Below are positions 50,511 to 60,204 of a stretch of 64,000 bases of DNA, one piece after another. Source of the stretch: Pseudomonas asiatica. GTDB taxonomy: Bacteria; Pseudomonadota; Gammaproteobacteria; Pseudomonadales; Pseudomonadaceae. Location of the stretch: assembly GCF_040214835.1 (NCBI RefSeq), contig NZ_CP157874.1, positions 187,001-251,000 of the forward strand, in the 5' to 3' direction. Numbering within the stretch: the first letter of the stretch is position 1; every line of letters starts with the position of its first letter. The translations under genes and the position numbers were made by a program. Under the pieces are notes generated by a model. That model had not been told where the DNA came from. It did no database searches and saw nothing but the letters and a program-made list of their open reading frames with translations.

Positions 50511-51497
50511 TCAGCCGCGGACGATCTGGTTCTTGCCCTGGCGCTTGGCCTGGTACATCGCCGCATCGGCCCGGGCATACAGGCTGTCCAGCGCCACATC
50601 CTCGTCAGTCAGCCCGGTCACCCCCTGGCTCACCGTCACCCCGTAGGTCTGCTCACCATGGCTGAAGCTCAGCCGCTGGATATGCCGCTGCAAGCGCTCG
50701 GCAATCTGCTCCGCGACCTGGGCACTACAGCCGGGGAACACTGCCGCGAACTCCTCGCCACCAATGCGCCCGAACAGGTCACCTCGGCGTAGCACGGCCT
50801 TGCCGCTATCGGCGATCTGCTGCAATACCTGGTCGCCTTCCTGGTGACCGTAACTGTCGTTGATGCGCTTGAAGTCGTCGATGTCCAGCAGCAGGAAGGC
50901 CAGTGGCGTACCGTCTTCGCGGGCGCTGTCGAAGGCTTGCTGGGCGCATTCGAAAAAGTGCCGGCGGTTGCTGCTCTGGGTCAGCACGTCGGTGGTGGCC
51001 AGGCGCTGCAGTTCACCTTCGAGCTGCTTCTTCTCGGTGATGTCTTCGGCGATGCCGACGATGATCACCCGGTCGCCATCGCGTTGCTGGTTGATGTAGC
51101 ACTTGTCGCTCAGCCAGCGTAGCTGGCCGTCGGCATTGAGGATGCGGTACTCGCGGTCTTCCACCGAGCCCTTGAGCAGTACCTGGGCCAGGCTGCGCTC
51201 GGCGAACTCCAGGTCGTCCGGGTAGATGCTGTCGCGCCACTCGTTGTAATCAGCCAGCACCAGGCTGGCCGGGCGGCCGAAGATGCGTTCGTAGGCGGGG
51301 CTGACGTACAGCACCTGACGGGTTTCCCAGTCGAAGGCCCATAGCACCGCGTTGACGCTGTCGAGCAGCGAGCTGAACAGCTGCTCGCGCTCGCTCAGGC
51401 GGGCAACCTCGCCCTGGGCGTGGAGCAGCGCAAGCAAGGTCTGGGCGGCTTCGGGAGGCGGGGTGCCGGGCAGTGTCGTTGGAATGTTCTTGGCCAT
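50511..51497 (-). CDS. PAS-domain diguanylate cyclase
   Basis: A protein of about 328 residues. The PAS domain (about residues 28-145) has LYVSPAYERIFGRPASLVLAD and a PAC tail ending GIAEDITEKKQLEGE. The C-terminal GGDEF domain has LLLDIDDFKRINDSYGHQEGD and the active-site GRIGGEEF, so it should make cyclic di-GMP. No membrane helix: a cytoplasmic sensor. The start is uncertain: ATG 51497 gives a natural N terminus, while ATG 51539 or GTG 51551 would add 14-18 residues; none has a clear ribosome site. Confidence 0.88.
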   Translation of the reverse strand: MAKNIPTTLPGTPPPEAAQTLLALLHAQGEVARLSEREQLFSSLLDSVNAVLWAFDWETRQVLYVSPAYERIFGRPASLVLADYNEWRDSIYPDDLEFAERSLAQVLLKGSVEDREYRILNADGQLRWLSDKCYINQQRDGDRVIIVGIAEDITEKKQLEGELQRLATTDVLTQSSNRRHFFECAQQAFDSAREDGTPLAFLLLDIDDFKRINDSYGHQEGDQVLQQIADSGKAVLRRGDLFGRIGGEEFAAVFPGCSAQVAEQIAERLQRHIQRLSFSHGEQTYGVTVSQGVTGLTDEDVALDSLYARADAAMYQAKRQGKNQIVRG

Positions 51498-51639
51498 GTG
51501 CACGGAGCAGATCTCGGCGTGAAAGCGTGCGGCCAGCATCTGGCCCGCCACGCGGGCGATGTGCCAGATATGAGTGTAAACGAGAGGGCGAAGTTCCGGG
51601 CGGCACGCCCCGCCAAAGGGGCGTGCCGATCAACGGCGG

Positions 51640-52824
51640 TCAGGCGCCGGTCGGGCGCAGGGAGTAGGTCTTGAGCTGTGCCGCGAAGTCGCGCAGGGCA
51701 TGGATGCCGCTGGTTTCCGCCTCGTGTACCCAGTCCTTCATGGCGGCCAGCATGTCGTGGCCGTTGGCGCTGGTGCGCGCCCAGATCTGCTGCAGGGCCA
51801 GGCGTTTTTCGTAGATGGTCTTCAGCGCCTGGCTGTGGGCGAGCATCGACTCGATGCGCACATGGTGGCGGTCTTCCAGCAGGCTGGTCTCGCGCGACAA
51901 CAGGCGCTTGGCGCGGCGGAAGTGGTGGCGTAGCGAGGCATCGACGCGGGCCAGCTCCTGCTTGACCAGCGGGCCGATCACCAGCTTGCGGTACTGGGCC
52001 ATGATCTGGAAACGGTTGTTGAGGATGGCCATGGCGGTGTCCATGTCCAGGCTGGCCTTGCCGGCCACCCGGTGGGCGATAGGAGCGACGCGCTGCACCT
52101 TGGCCAGGCGCAGCAGGCAGAACAGGCGGATCCACGCCCAACCCATGTCGAACTCCCAGCGCTTGACCGACAGCTTGGCCGAGTTGGGGTAGGTGTGGTG
52201 GTTGTTGTGCAGCTCTTCGCCACCGATGACGATGCCCCACGGCACCAGGTTGGTGGCGGCGTCGCGGCACTCGAAGTTGCGGTAGCCGAGGGCATGCCCC
52301 AGGCCGTTGACCACGCCGGCCGCCCAGAACGGAATCCACATCATCTGCACTGCCCAGATGGTGATGCCGATGGTGCCGAACAGCAGCAGGTCGATTACCG
52401 CCATCAGCGCGATGCCGCCCAGCTTGTAGCGCGAGTAGAGGTTGCGCTCGATCCAGTCGTCCGGGCAGTTCTTGCCGTAGATGCGCAGGGTTTCGGGGTT
52501 GCGCGCCTCTTCCCGGTAAAGCTCGGCACCCTTGCGCAGCACCGTGCCCAGGCCCTTGTACAGCGGGCTGTGCGGGTCGTCGGGGGTTTCGCACTTGGCG
52601 TGGTGCTTGCGGTGGACGGCAGTCCATTCGCGGGTGTTCTGCGCCGTGGTCAGCCACAGCCAGAAACGGAAGAAGTGCTTGAGCGCGCCATTGAGCTCCA
52701 GGGCCCGGTGCGCGGAGTAGCGATGCAGGTAGACCGTGACGCTGACGATGGTCACGTGGGTCATCAGCAGGGTGATGCCGACCAGTTGCCAGGCCGACAA
52801 GTCGAGCAGGCCGTTGTACCACAT
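51640..52824 (-). CDS. desB: Acyl-CoA delta-9 desaturase, DesB-like
   Basis: A 394-residue integral-membrane di-iron enzyme. Its three histidine boxes are HRYSAH, HRKHH and ELHNNHH, and two hydrophobic pairs span the membrane. Length and order match P. aeruginosa DesB, which introduces a cis double bond into exogenous saturated acyl chains. DesB is normally paired with an electron-transfer partner and the repressor DesT; neither is next to it here. A long C-terminal cytoplasmic extension (about residues 270-394) is helical. Confidence 0.9.
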   Translation of the reverse strand: MWYNGLLDLSAWQLVGITLLMTHVTIVSVTVYLHRYSAHRALELNGALKHFFRFWLWLTTAQNTREWTAVHRKHHAKCETPDDPHSPLYKGLGTVLRKGAELYREEARNPETLRIYGKNCPDDWIERNLYSRYKLGGIALMAVIDLLLFGTIGITIWAVQMMWIPFWAAGVVNGLGHALGYRNFECRDAATNLVPWGIVIGGEELHNNHHTYPNSAKLSVKRWEFDMGWAWIRLFCLLRLAKVQRVAPIAHRVAGKASLDMDTAMAILNNRFQIMAQYRKLVIGPLVKQELARVDASLRHHFRRAKRLLSRETSLLEDRHHVRIESMLAHSQALKTIYEKRLALQQIWARTSANGHDMLAAMKDWVHEAETSGIHALRDFAAQLKTYSLRPTGA

Positions 52825-52930
52825 AGGTGTAAATACCCTCGGAATGCAGGAGGAGGGGCTGATTATCCCTTGGGCAGGAAATAAATACAGTCACCCGTTC
52901 AGATAGGAAGTCACGACATGTTTCAGCCTT

Positions 52931-52936
52931 TATAAT
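52931..52936 (+). promoter_or_regulatory. Consensus -10 box (TATAAT)
   Basis: TATAAT lies 35-40 bases before the chosen start of the GGDEF/EAL gene. It covers the upstream ATG at 52935, so that ATG is more likely promoter than start codon. Confidence 0.5.
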
Positions 52937-52970
52937 GCCCCATCATTTTTTATGGGCAATTGCACCCGAC

Positions 52971-54866
52971 ATGTCTGTTTCCGTTCGCGACGCCTTGCGC
53001 ATGGCTGCGCTGTATGTGGTGCTCTCGATCCTCTGGCTGACGCTGGCCGAGGTGGTGTTGCACGGCATGACCGAGGATCCCCTGGCACTGACCGTGGGCC
53101 GGCAGATCAACGTGGTGGTCTGGGTGCTGCTGAGCGCCTTGCTGATCTATGTATCGAGGGTACGGCTGCTCGACTTCATCGGCGTTGGCGCGCGTATGCG
53201 TGGTGAAGACCGTGAACGCCTGCGCATGGCTGCGGCAGTGTTCGACAGCACCCTCGAAGGCGTGCTGGTGACCGATCGCGATGGCCTGATCGTGCACGTC
53301 AACCGTGCCTTCATGCGAATCACCGGCTACCAGCAGGACGAGGTCATCGGCCAGCGCCCGAACAAGTTCAAGTCGGGCCGCCATGGCCTGGCGTTCTACC
53401 AGCAGATATTCGCCACCCTGGCGGAAAAGGGCGAGTGGAGCGGCGAAATCTGGAACCGGCGCAAGAGTGGTGAAATCTACCCGCAGTGGCAGACCATTTG
53501 CGCCATCCGCGACGATGAAGGCGAGCTCAGCCATTACGTGGCGGTGTTCAGCGACATCAGCGCGATCAAGCATTCGGAACAGGAACTGGCCTACCTGGCC
53601 CACCACGACCCGCTGACCGACCTGCCCAACCGCCTGCTGTTCAACGACCGGGTCGAGCAGGCCCTGGCTGCAGCCCAGGCCAACAAGCGTGGTTGTGCCT
53701 TGCTGTTGCTGGACCTGGACCACTTCCAGAGCATCAACGACGGCCTTGGCCACACCATTGGCGACCAGTTGCTGAAACTGGTGGGCGAGCGCCTGGGTGA
53801 GGTGCTGGGCAGCGGCGTGACCCTGGCGCGCCTTGGGGGCGACGAATTTGGCGTGCTGGCGGAAAACTGCCATGAGGTCGGCCAGGCGGGCAAGCTGGCG
53901 CAGGGCATCATCGAGCGTATGCGCGAGCCGTTCCTGTTCGACGGTCACCGCCTGTTCATCAGTGTCAGCGTGGGCATCAGCCTGTTCCCCAGCGATGCCT
54001 TGAGTGCCGAGCAGTTGCTGCGCAATGCCGACTCGGCGTTGTACAAGGCCAAGAGCAACGGGCGGGCCTGCTATGCGCTGTACACCGAAGAGCTGACCGC
54101 CCACGCCCAGCAGCGGGTTGAAACCGCCGGCGATCTGCGCCGGGCCCTGGAGCAGGACGAGCTGCGGGTGTTCTACCAGCCGGTGCACGACCTGGCGAGC
54201 GGCCGCCAGGTCGGCGTCGAGGCCCTGGTGCGCTGGCAGCACCCCCTGCGCGGCCTGGTGCCGCCGGGCGAGTTCATCCCGATTGCCGAGCGTACCGGGC
54301 TGATTGCCGAGATCGACGCCTGGGTACTGCGCCAGGCGTGTCGGCAGATGGTGCGATGGCAGGGTGAAGGGCGGCAGCTGGCGTTCGTGGCGGTGAACAT
54401 CTCCAGCCGCCTGTTTGGCCAGCACGAGCTGTACCAGCAGGTGGCCGAGGTGCTGCACGACACCGGTCTGGACCCGGCCTTGCTGGAGCTGGAGGTGACC
54501 GAGAGCGCGGTGATGGAGGACCCGGAGGTGGCCCTGGAGCAGTTGCATCGCCTGCGCGAGCTGGGGGTGACCCTGGCCATCGACGACTTCGGCACCGGTT
54601 ATTCATCGCTGCTGCGGCTAAAGCGCTTGCCGGTGCAGAAGCTGAAGATCGACCAGGGCTTCGTTGCCGGGTTGCCGCTGGATGAGGACGACATCGCGAT
54701 CGTCCGGGTGATCATCGCCCTGGCCCGCAGCATGGGCATGCAGGTGCATGCCGAGGGCATCGAGCAGGCAGAGCAGGCCAGTTTCCTGCTGCATGAGCTG
54801 TGTCAGCTGGGGCAGGGGTACTGGTTCGGGCGGCCGGTGCCTGCCGGGGATCTTCGCTGGGGTTGA
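52971..54866 (+). CDS. Membrane PAS-GGDEF-EAL protein (cyclic di-GMP turnover)
   Basis: A 631-residue protein. Two N-terminal membrane helices (about residues 10-30 and 40-65) lead to a PAS domain (residues 85-210), a GGDEF domain ([14 protein letters not shown], active-site [11 protein letters not shown]) and an EAL domain ([33 protein letters not shown]). Both catalytic motifs are intact, so it could be bifunctional. In the EAL domain KIDQGF replaces the more usual KIDRSF. The start at 52971 was chosen because the ATG at 52935 lies in a TATAAT box. Confidence 0.88.
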   Translation: MSVSVRDALRMAALYVVLSILWLTLAEVVLHGMTEDPLALTVGRQINVVVWVLLSALLIYVSRVRLLDFIGVGARMRGEDRERLRMAAAVFDSTLEGVLVTDRDGLIVHVNRAFMRITGYQQDEVIGQRPNKFKSGRHGLAFYQQIFATLAEKGEWSGEIWNRRKSGEIYPQWQTICAIRDDEGELSHYVAVFSDISAIKHSEQELAYLAHHDPLTDLPNRLLFNDRVEQALAAAQANKRGCALLLLDLDHFQSINDGLGHTIGDQLLKLVGERLGEVLGSGVTLARLGGDEFGVLAENCHEVGQAGKLAQGIIERMREPFLFDGHRLFISVSVGISLFPSDALSAEQLLRNADSALYKAKSNGRACYALYTEELTAHAQQRVETAGDLRRALEQDELRVFYQPVHDLASGRQVGVEALVRWQHPLRGLVPPGEFIPIAERTGLIAEIDAWVLRQACRQMVRWQGEGRQLAFVAVNISSRLFGQHELYQQVAEVLHDTGLDPALLELEVTESAVMEDPEVALEQLHRLRELGVTLAIDDFGTGYSSLLRLKRLPVQKLKIDQGFVAGLPLDEDDIAIVRVIIALARSMGMQVHAEGIEQAEQASFLLHELCQLGQGYWFGRPVPAGDLRWG

Positions 54867-54957
54867 AGGCCCCTTCGCGGGCATGCCCGCTCCCACAGGG
54901 ATAGCGTTGTATTCAAGCCCTGTGCAGTACCTGTGGGAGCGGGCGTGCCCGCGAAGC
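54867..54957. repeat. REP pair, GCGGGCATGCCCGC family
   Basis: CCCCTTCGCGGGCATGCCCG with CTCCCACAGG, mirrored by CTGTGGGAGCGGGCGTGCCC with GCGAAG. It sits between the convergent ends of the GGDEF/EAL gene and metI, three bases from the metI stop. Confidence 0.88.
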
Positions 54958-54959
54958 AT

Positions 54960-55604
54960 TCAGCGCTTGTTCAAGCCTTTCGCCAACCGGTCTCCACCCA
55001 GCTGGATCAACGCCACCAACGCCACCAGCATGGCAATCACGGTCAGCATGATCTGGCTGTCGAAGCGCTGGTAGCCATAGCGGTAGGCGATGTCTCCCAG
55101 TCCCCCGGCACCGATCGCTCCGGCCATGGCCGAGGAGTTGATCAGGGTCACCAGGGTAATGGTGAAGCCCCCGACAATCCCCGGCAGCGCCTCTGGCAGC
55201 AGCACGTGCCAGACAATGTGCCAGCGTCGGCAGCCCATGGCCTGCGCAGCCTCCACCAGGCCGTGGTCGACTTCGCGCAGGCTGACCTCGGCAATCCGCG
55301 CGAAGAACGGCGTGGCGGCAATGGTCAGCGGCACCACCGCCGCCCACACGCCATAGGTGGTACCCACCACCAGGCGGGTGAAGGGGATCAGCGCGACCAT
55401 CAGGATCAGGAACGGGATCGAGCGGAACAGGTTGACGAAGGCACCCAGCACCCGGTTCAGCAGCGGGGCCTCGAAGATCCCGCCCTTGTCGCTGGTGACC
55501 AGCAGCACCGCCATCGGTACCCCCACCAGCAGGGCGATCAGCGACGACACGCCAACCATCAGCAGGGTATCGAGCAAGCCTTCCAGCAGGCGATCAAACC
55601 ACAT
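54960..55604 (-). CDS. metI: MetI-type ABC permease
   Basis: A 214-residue permease with five helices. The methionine-uptake features are [20 protein letters not shown] and the docking loop [26 protein letters not shown] (quoted in part: [20 protein letters not shown]), followed by [20 protein letters not shown]. It forms a complex with MetN and MetQ. It starts 11 bp inside the end of metN, a coupled arrangement. Confidence 0.92.
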   Translation of the reverse strand: MWFDRLLEGLLDTLLMVGVSSLIALLVGVPMAVLLVTSDKGGIFEAPLLNRVLGAFVNLFRSIPFLILMVALIPFTRLVVGTTYGVWAAVVPLTIAATPFFARIAEVSLREVDHGLVEAAQAMGCRRWHIVWHVLLPEALPGIVGGFTITLVTLINSSAMAGAIGAGGLGDIAYRYGYQRFDSQIMLTVIAMLVALVALIQLGGDRLAKGLNKR

Positions 55605-56703
55605 GGCCCAGTACCTCCACGTCCTCGGCCCAGCGGCGGGCGCGTTCCAGCAATTGATGGGTGTCGTGCGGCGAGTGCTGCACCGACAGGATCAGCTGCC
55701 CCAGGGCATGCTCGCCAATGGTTTCCACACCGCCCTGCAGCAGGCGCACGCGCCCGCCAAGGTCGTTGAACAGGGCAGACAGTTCGGGCTCGCCGAGCAG
55801 GGTCAGCCTCAGCACCACCGCACTGTCGCGGCTTGCCGGGCTGGCCCGCAGGCTGGCTTGCAGCGCGGCTGGCAACCTGGCTTGCAACGGCGCCAGCAGG
55901 GTACGGGTGACCTCGTGGCGTGGTGAGCCAAACACCCGCCAGACCTCACCCTGCTCGACCACTTCTCCACGTTCCAGCACCACCACCCGGTGGCAGATAT
56001 CGCGGATTACCGCCATCTCGTGGGTGATCAGCACGATGGTCAGGCCTAGGCGCTGGTTGATGTCGCGCAACAGTTCGAGAATGGAAGCGGTGGTCTCCGG
56101 GTCCAGCGCCGAGGTGGCCTCGTCGCACAGCAGGATCTCGGGGTCATGCACCAGCGCCCGGGCAATGCCCACGCGCTGCTTCTGCCCGCCGGACAGCTGC
56201 GCCGGGTACACGTGGTGCTTTTCCTGCAGACCGACCAGCTCCAGCAGTTCGCGCACCTTGCGCTGGCGTTCGGCCTTGGCCACGCCGGCCACCTTCAGGG
56301 GCAGCTCGACGTTCTGCCACACGGTCTTGGCTGACATCAGGTTGAAGTGCTGGAAGATCATGCCGATACGCCGGCGCAGGGCTACCAGGTGGTCCTCGTC
56401 GAAGGGCGCGATGTCCACCTGGTCGATCAGCACCCGGCCCTGGCTGGGTTGCTCCAGACGGTTGATGGTACGCAGCAGCGATGACTTGCCGGCGCCGCTG
56501 CGGCCGATGATGCCGAAGATCTCGCCATGGCGGATGTTCAGGTCGATGCCTTGCAAGGCCGGTTGCGCCTGGCCCGGGTAGGTCTTGCCCAGGCCGATGA
56601 AGCGCACATGGGCTTCATTGACCTCCGGGCGCAAGGCCTGCTCCCTGGCCGTTGGCGGCAGTGGTTGTGCGGTGGGCGCCCGGAGCGCGCTGGCCTGGCT
56701 CAT
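55594..56703 (-). CDS. metN: MetN-type ABC ATPase with C-terminal NIL domain
   Basis: A 369-residue ATPase. Walker A is GRSGAGKSS, the signature is [15 protein letters not shown], Walker B is [15 protein letters not shown], and the switch is LITHE. The C-terminal 90 residues are a NIL domain that in MetN gives feedback by methionine. About 35 extra residues precede the usual start ([13 protein letters not shown]). The gene begins one base after the metQ stop. Confidence 0.92.
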   Translation of the reverse strand: MSQASALRAPTAQPLPPTAREQALRPEVNEAHVRFIGLGKTYPGQAQPALQGIDLNIRHGEIFGIIGRSGAGKSSLLRTINRLEQPSQGRVLIDQVDIAPFDEDHLVALRRRIGMIFQHFNLMSAKTVWQNVELPLKVAGVAKAERQRKVRELLELVGLQEKHHVYPAQLSGGQKQRVGIARALVHDPEILLCDEATSALDPETTASILELLRDINQRLGLTIVLITHEMAVIRDICHRVVVLERGEVVEQGEVWRVFGSPRHEVTRTLLAPLQARLPAALQASLRASPASRDSAVVLRLTLLGEPELSALFNDLGGRVRLLQGGVETIGEHALGQLILSVQHSPHDTHQLLERARRWAEDVEVLGHVV

Positions 56704-56704
56704 G

Positions 56705-57505
56705 TCAGCCCTCCCAACCGGCCTGGTAGAGCTTGCCGTGGGCTTTGTCCAAGGCTGCGCGCACCACTGGCGAGTGCTGGTAGATGTCGACGAACTTGGC
56801 CAGGCGTGGGTCGTCCTTGCTTTGCGGGCGAATGACGAACTGAATCACGTACTCCTTGTTCTCCAGGCCGTCGAACAGCAGAGCGGAGCCAGCGTCGAAG
56901 CTGTTGGCCAGGCGGATGTAGGCCGGGTAGCCCTGCACCAGGTCGGCGTCGTCATAGGCGCGTACCAGCTGTACGGCCTCGACCTGAAGGATCTTCAGTT
57001 TCTTCGGGTTGGCGACGATGTCGTCCTCGGTGGCCTTGTAGCCGACCCCCGGCTTGAGGGTGATCAGCCCGGCCTTGGCCAGCAGCTGCAGGCCACGGCC
57101 GCTGTTGATCGGGTCGTTGGCGATGGCCACGCTGGCACCTTCGGGCAGGTCGGCGAAACTCTTGTACTTTTTCGAGTACAGGCCGACGTTGTTGATGATG
57201 CCCGGGGCGTAGGGCACCAGGTTGAAGCCCGCAGCCGCCTTGGCGTTTTCCAGGAACGGGATGTGCTGGAAGTAGTTCACGTCGATGTCGCCGCTGTTGA
57301 GGCTGACATTGGGTGCGATCCAGTCGCTGAACTCGACCAGCTTAACTTCCAGGCCTTGCTTGTGCGCTTCTTCCACTGCGGCTTCCAGCGGGATGGCAAA
57401 GGCCGAGGTGGTGCCGATCTTCAGCGGCTCGGCAGCCAGCGCGCTGGCGGACAGGCCGAGGGTGAGGGCAATGGCCGCGACGGGCCGGAACAGTTTATCA
57501 AGCAT
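56705..57505 (-). CDS. metQ: MetQ-family periplasmic binding protein
   Basis: A 266-residue protein of the NlpA/MetQ family. Recognisable segments are [36 protein letters not shown] and [19 protein letters not shown]. The leader (residues 1-24) ends in SASALAAE with no Cys, so it is a soluble periplasmic protein, not the lipoprotein form common in this family. Its start lies eight bases inside the monooxygenase gene, which ties this MetNIQ set to desulfurisation rather than to methionine alone. Confidence 0.88.
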   Translation of the reverse strand: MLDKLFRPVAAIALTLGLSASALAAEPLKIGTTSAFAIPLEAAVEEAHKQGLEVKLVEFSDWIAPNVSLNSGDIDVNYFQHIPFLENAKAAAGFNLVPYAPGIINNVGLYSKKYKSFADLPEGASVAIANDPINSGRGLQLLAKAGLITLKPGVGYKATEDDIVANPKKLKILQVEAVQLVRAYDDADLVQGYPAYIRLANSFDAGSALLFDGLENKEYVIQFVIRPQSKDDPRLAKFVDIYQHSPVVRAALDKAHGKLYQAGWEG

Positions 57506-58889
57506 GGTGCAGGGCTCCAGTCGGGGCAGGGGTAGAGGTAAAGCGGTAAGCCGAGCCAGGGTGGTCGGCGGGCAAATGCGGGTGGTCGGCCTGGAACAGT
57601 TTTTCGCGCAGGGTGCCTTCGGCGTAGGCGGTCTTGTAGCGGCCACGCTGTTGCAACTGCGGGATGACCAGGTCGATGAAGTCCTCGAAGCTTTCCGGGG
57701 TTACGGTGCGGGTCAGGTTGAAACCGTCCAGGCCGGTTTCATCGATCCAGGCGATCAGCTGTTCGGCCACCTGCTCGGGCGCGCCGACCAGGGTCACGTA
57801 ACGGCCACCCAGGGCGTGCTGCTGCAGCAGGCGCCGGCGGGTCCAGGCGTTGTCCTGCAACTGGCGCGTGGCCGACTGGATGGCGTTGCCTTGGCTGAAG
57901 GCAATCGGCTCGTCCAGGGCGTAGGCGGCGAAGTCGATGCCGGTGGACGCTGCGAAGTGCGCGACCCCGGCCTCGGCGCTGGCATGGCGCAGGTACTCGG
58001 CATGCTTGGCCTGGGCCTGCTGCTCGGTGGCGGCGACGATCACCGTGATGCCCATGAACACCTTGACCGCTTGCGGGTCGCGGCCAGCGGCCTGGGCGGC
58101 GGCGCGCACCTTGTCGACCTGGGCGCGGGTGGCGGTTTTGTCCTGGCCACTGATGAACACGCATTCGGCATGGTTGCCGGCGAAGGCCAGGCCACGCTGC
58201 GAGCTGCCGGCCTGGAACAGTACCGGTGTACGTTGCGGCGAGGGCTCGCACAGGTGGTAGCCGTCGACCTTGTAGAACTCGCCCTGGTGGTTGACCTTGC
58301 GCACCTTGTCGGGCCTGGCATAGACGCGCTGCTGGCGGTCGGCGACCACGGCATCGTCGGCCCAGCTGCCTTCCAGCAGCTTGTACAGCACCTGCAGGTA
58401 CTCGTCGGCCTGGTCGTAGCGGCGGTCATGCTCGGGTTGCTGCGTCAGGCCCATGGCCCGGGCAGCGCTGTCGAGGTAGCCGGTGACGATGTTCCAGCCC
58501 ACCCGGCCATTGCTCAGGTGGTCCAGGGTGGAAAGGCGCCGGGCGAACAGGTACGGCGCTTCGTAGGTGAGGTTGGCGGTAAGGCCGAAGCCCAGGTGAC
58601 GGGTGACGGCGGCCATGGCCGAGACCAGCAGCAGCGGGTCGTTGACCGGCAGCTGGATCGACTCCTTGAGGGTGACGTCCAGCGACTGGCCGTAGATGTC
58701 GTAGGTGCCGACGATGTCGGCGATGAACAGCCCGTCGAACAGGCCGCGCTCCAGCAGGCGCGCCAGACTGGTCCAGTAATCCAGGGTCTTGTACTGGGTC
58801 GAGGTGTCCCGTGGGTGGGTCCACAGGCCGTGGTTGATGTGCCCGATGCAGTTCATGTTGAAGGCATTGAGCAGGATCTGTTTGGCCAT
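57498..58889 (-). CDS. FMNH2-dependent monooxygenase, NtaA/SnaA/DszA family
   Basis: A 463-residue luciferase-like enzyme. Family features are HPRDTSTQYKTLDYWTSLAR, FDGLFIADIVGTYDIY, LDHLSNGRVGWNIVTGYLD and VLFQAGSSQRGLAFAGNHAE. Members oxidise C-N or C-S bonds (nitrilotriacetate, dibenzothiophene sulfone, dimethyl sulfide). Here the operon with MetNIQ-like import and two SfnB-type flavoproteins suggests an organosulfur substrate. Its start shares one base with the stop of the preceding gene (TGATG). No flavin reductase gene is adjacent. Confidence 0.88.
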   Translation of the reverse strand: MAKQILLNAFNMNCIGHINHGLWTHPRDTSTQYKTLDYWTSLARLLERGLFDGLFIADIVGTYDIYGQSLDVTLKESIQLPVNDPLLLVSAMAAVTRHLGFGLTANLTYEAPYLFARRLSTLDHLSNGRVGWNIVTGYLDSAARAMGLTQQPEHDRRYDQADEYLQVLYKLLEGSWADDAVVADRQQRVYARPDKVRKVNHQGEFYKVDGYHLCEPSPQRTPVLFQAGSSQRGLAFAGNHAECVFISGQDKTATRAQVDKVRAAAQAAGRDPQAVKVFMGITVIVAATEQQAQAKHAEYLRHASAEAGVAHFAASTGIDFAAYALDEPIAFSQGNAIQSATRQLQDNAWTRRRLLQQHALGGRYVTLVGAPEQVAEQLIAWIDETGLDGFNLTRTVTPESFEDFIDLVIPQLQQRGRYKTAYAEGTLREKLFQADHPHLPADHPGSAYRFTSTPAPTGALHHA

Positions 58890-60070
58890 CAGATGGTCCC
58901 CCGGCGTGGTGGGTTGGCATCGTTGAGGTAGTAGTTGCCGATGGCGTGGTACTTCCAGCGCACCGGGTCGTGCAGGGTGTGCACGCGGGCGTTGCGCCAG
59001 TGGCGGTCGAGGTTGTGTTCGGCCAGGGTGGCCTGACTACCGCCCAGTTCGAACAGGGTGGTGCCGGCCGCGAGGGAAATCTCGGTGCTGATGGCACGGG
59101 CCTCGGCCACCGCGATGGAGGCGGCGGCCACGTTGTCGGCAGTGCTGTCGTCGCGGGCGCGGTCCAGGTATTCGCCGGCGCGCTCCAGCAAGGCTTCTGC
59201 GGCGTGCAGGCGGATCGCCAGGTGGCCGAAGCTTTTCAGCGTCAGCGGGTCATCGCTGGCCTTGTCCAGGCCGGAGTCGACCCAGGGGCGGCTGCGGGTG
59301 CGCACGAAGTGCAGGGCATCTTCGTATGCGGCGCGGGCGATGCCGGTGTCGATGGCGGCATGAAGGATCTGCGCCAGCGGGCCGACCGGGGTGGGGCGTT
59401 CGAAGGCGCTCTGGAACGGCACCACGTCGGCGGCGCTGACGTACACGTTGTCGAATACCACCGAGCCACTGCCGGTGGTGCGCTGGCCGAAGCCGCTCCA
59501 GTCGTCGATCACCTGCAGGCCCTGGCTGTCGGCCGGGACGAAGGCCAGGTGCTGCACGCCCTGTTCATCGACCACCGAGGTGGGAATGCGCTGGGCGTAG
59601 ATAGCGCCGGTGGAGTAGAACTTGCGGCCGTTGATGCGAAAGCCATCGCCGTCGTGGGTCAGGCGAGTGGTGCGCTCGTTGGCGGTCTTGGTGCCCAGTT
59701 CGGCCAGGGCGTTGCCGAAGCGGCTGCCGGCCAGTACTTCGGCGTACAGGCGCTGTTGCTGTTCGGGTGTGCCGTTTACCCGCAGCACTTCCAGGCCGTA
59801 GAAATGGTTTTGCGGGATTTGCCCGAGCGAGCCGTCAGCCTGGGCGATGCGGGCGATGACCTTGGCCAGGGTTACGTTGGACACGCCGGCGCCGCCGAAG
59901 GCCTTGGGCACGCTGATGGCCCACAGGCCGGAGCGGGTGAACAGTTCCAGTTCGGCGTGCGGCAGACGGCGCTCGCGGTCGCGCAGGGCGCTGTCGCGGC
60001 GCAGGTGTCGGGCGACTTCTTCGGCGACGTTCAGGGCTTCGGTGTCGCTGGTGATGATGTTTGTAGTCAT
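58889..60070 (-). CDS. SfnB/DszC-type acyl-CoA-dehydrogenase-like flavoprotein (first copy)
   Basis: A 393-residue protein with acyl-CoA-dehydrogenase fold: FTRSGLWAISVPKAFGGAG, GQIPQNHFYGLEVLR, FYSTGAIYAQRIPTS and the C-terminal HTLHDPVRWKYHAIGNYYLN. This branch (SfnB, DszC) uses reduced flavin and oxygen for sulfur or nitrogen oxidation rather than dehydrogenating acyl-CoA. The start at 60070 has GGAG eight bases upstream. A REP pair separates it from its paralogue. Confidence 0.87.
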   Translation of the reverse strand: MTTNIITSDTEALNVAEEVARHLRRDSALRDRERRLPHAELELFTRSGLWAISVPKAFGGAGVSNVTLAKVIARIAQADGSLGQIPQNHFYGLEVLRVNGTPEQQQRLYAEVLAGSRFGNALAELGTKTANERTTRLTHDGDGFRINGRKFYSTGAIYAQRIPTSVVDEQGVQHLAFVPADSQGLQVIDDWSGFGQRTTGSGSVVFDNVYVSAADVVPFQSAFERPTPVGPLAQILHAAIDTGIARAAYEDALHFVRTRSRPWVDSGLDKASDDPLTLKSFGHLAIRLHAAEALLERAGEYLDRARDDSTADNVAAASIAVAEARAISTEISLAAGTTLFELGGSQATLAEHNLDRHWRNARVHTLHDPVRWKYHAIGNYYLNDANPPRRGTI

Positions 60071-60082
60071 GGTGTTTCTCCG

Positions 60083-60196
60083 GGGCCTTGGGGCCGCTTT
60101 GCGGCCCATCGCGACACAAGGCCGCTCCTACAGGAGGTACGCGATCCCTTGTAGGAGCGGCCTTGTGTCGCGATGGGCTGCAAAGCAGCCCCAAGG
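60083..60196. repeat. REP pair, CTTGTGTCGCG family
   Basis: Mirrored copies CGCGACACAAGGCCGCTCCT and GTAGGAGCGGCCTTGTGTCG, each with a flanking GCAGCCC/GGGCTGC-type stem. The pair fills the 134-bp gap between the two SfnB-like genes and could attenuate read-through. Confidence 0.88.
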
Positions 60197-60204
60197 CCCA
60201 CAAA

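Noticed and set aside
2505..55604. Many ABC-type genes as possible antibiotic-resistance or drug exporters
   Set aside because: The ABC-F protein matches YheS, and the other ABC sets all have importer binding proteins and NMT1, Met or polar amino-acid type permeases.
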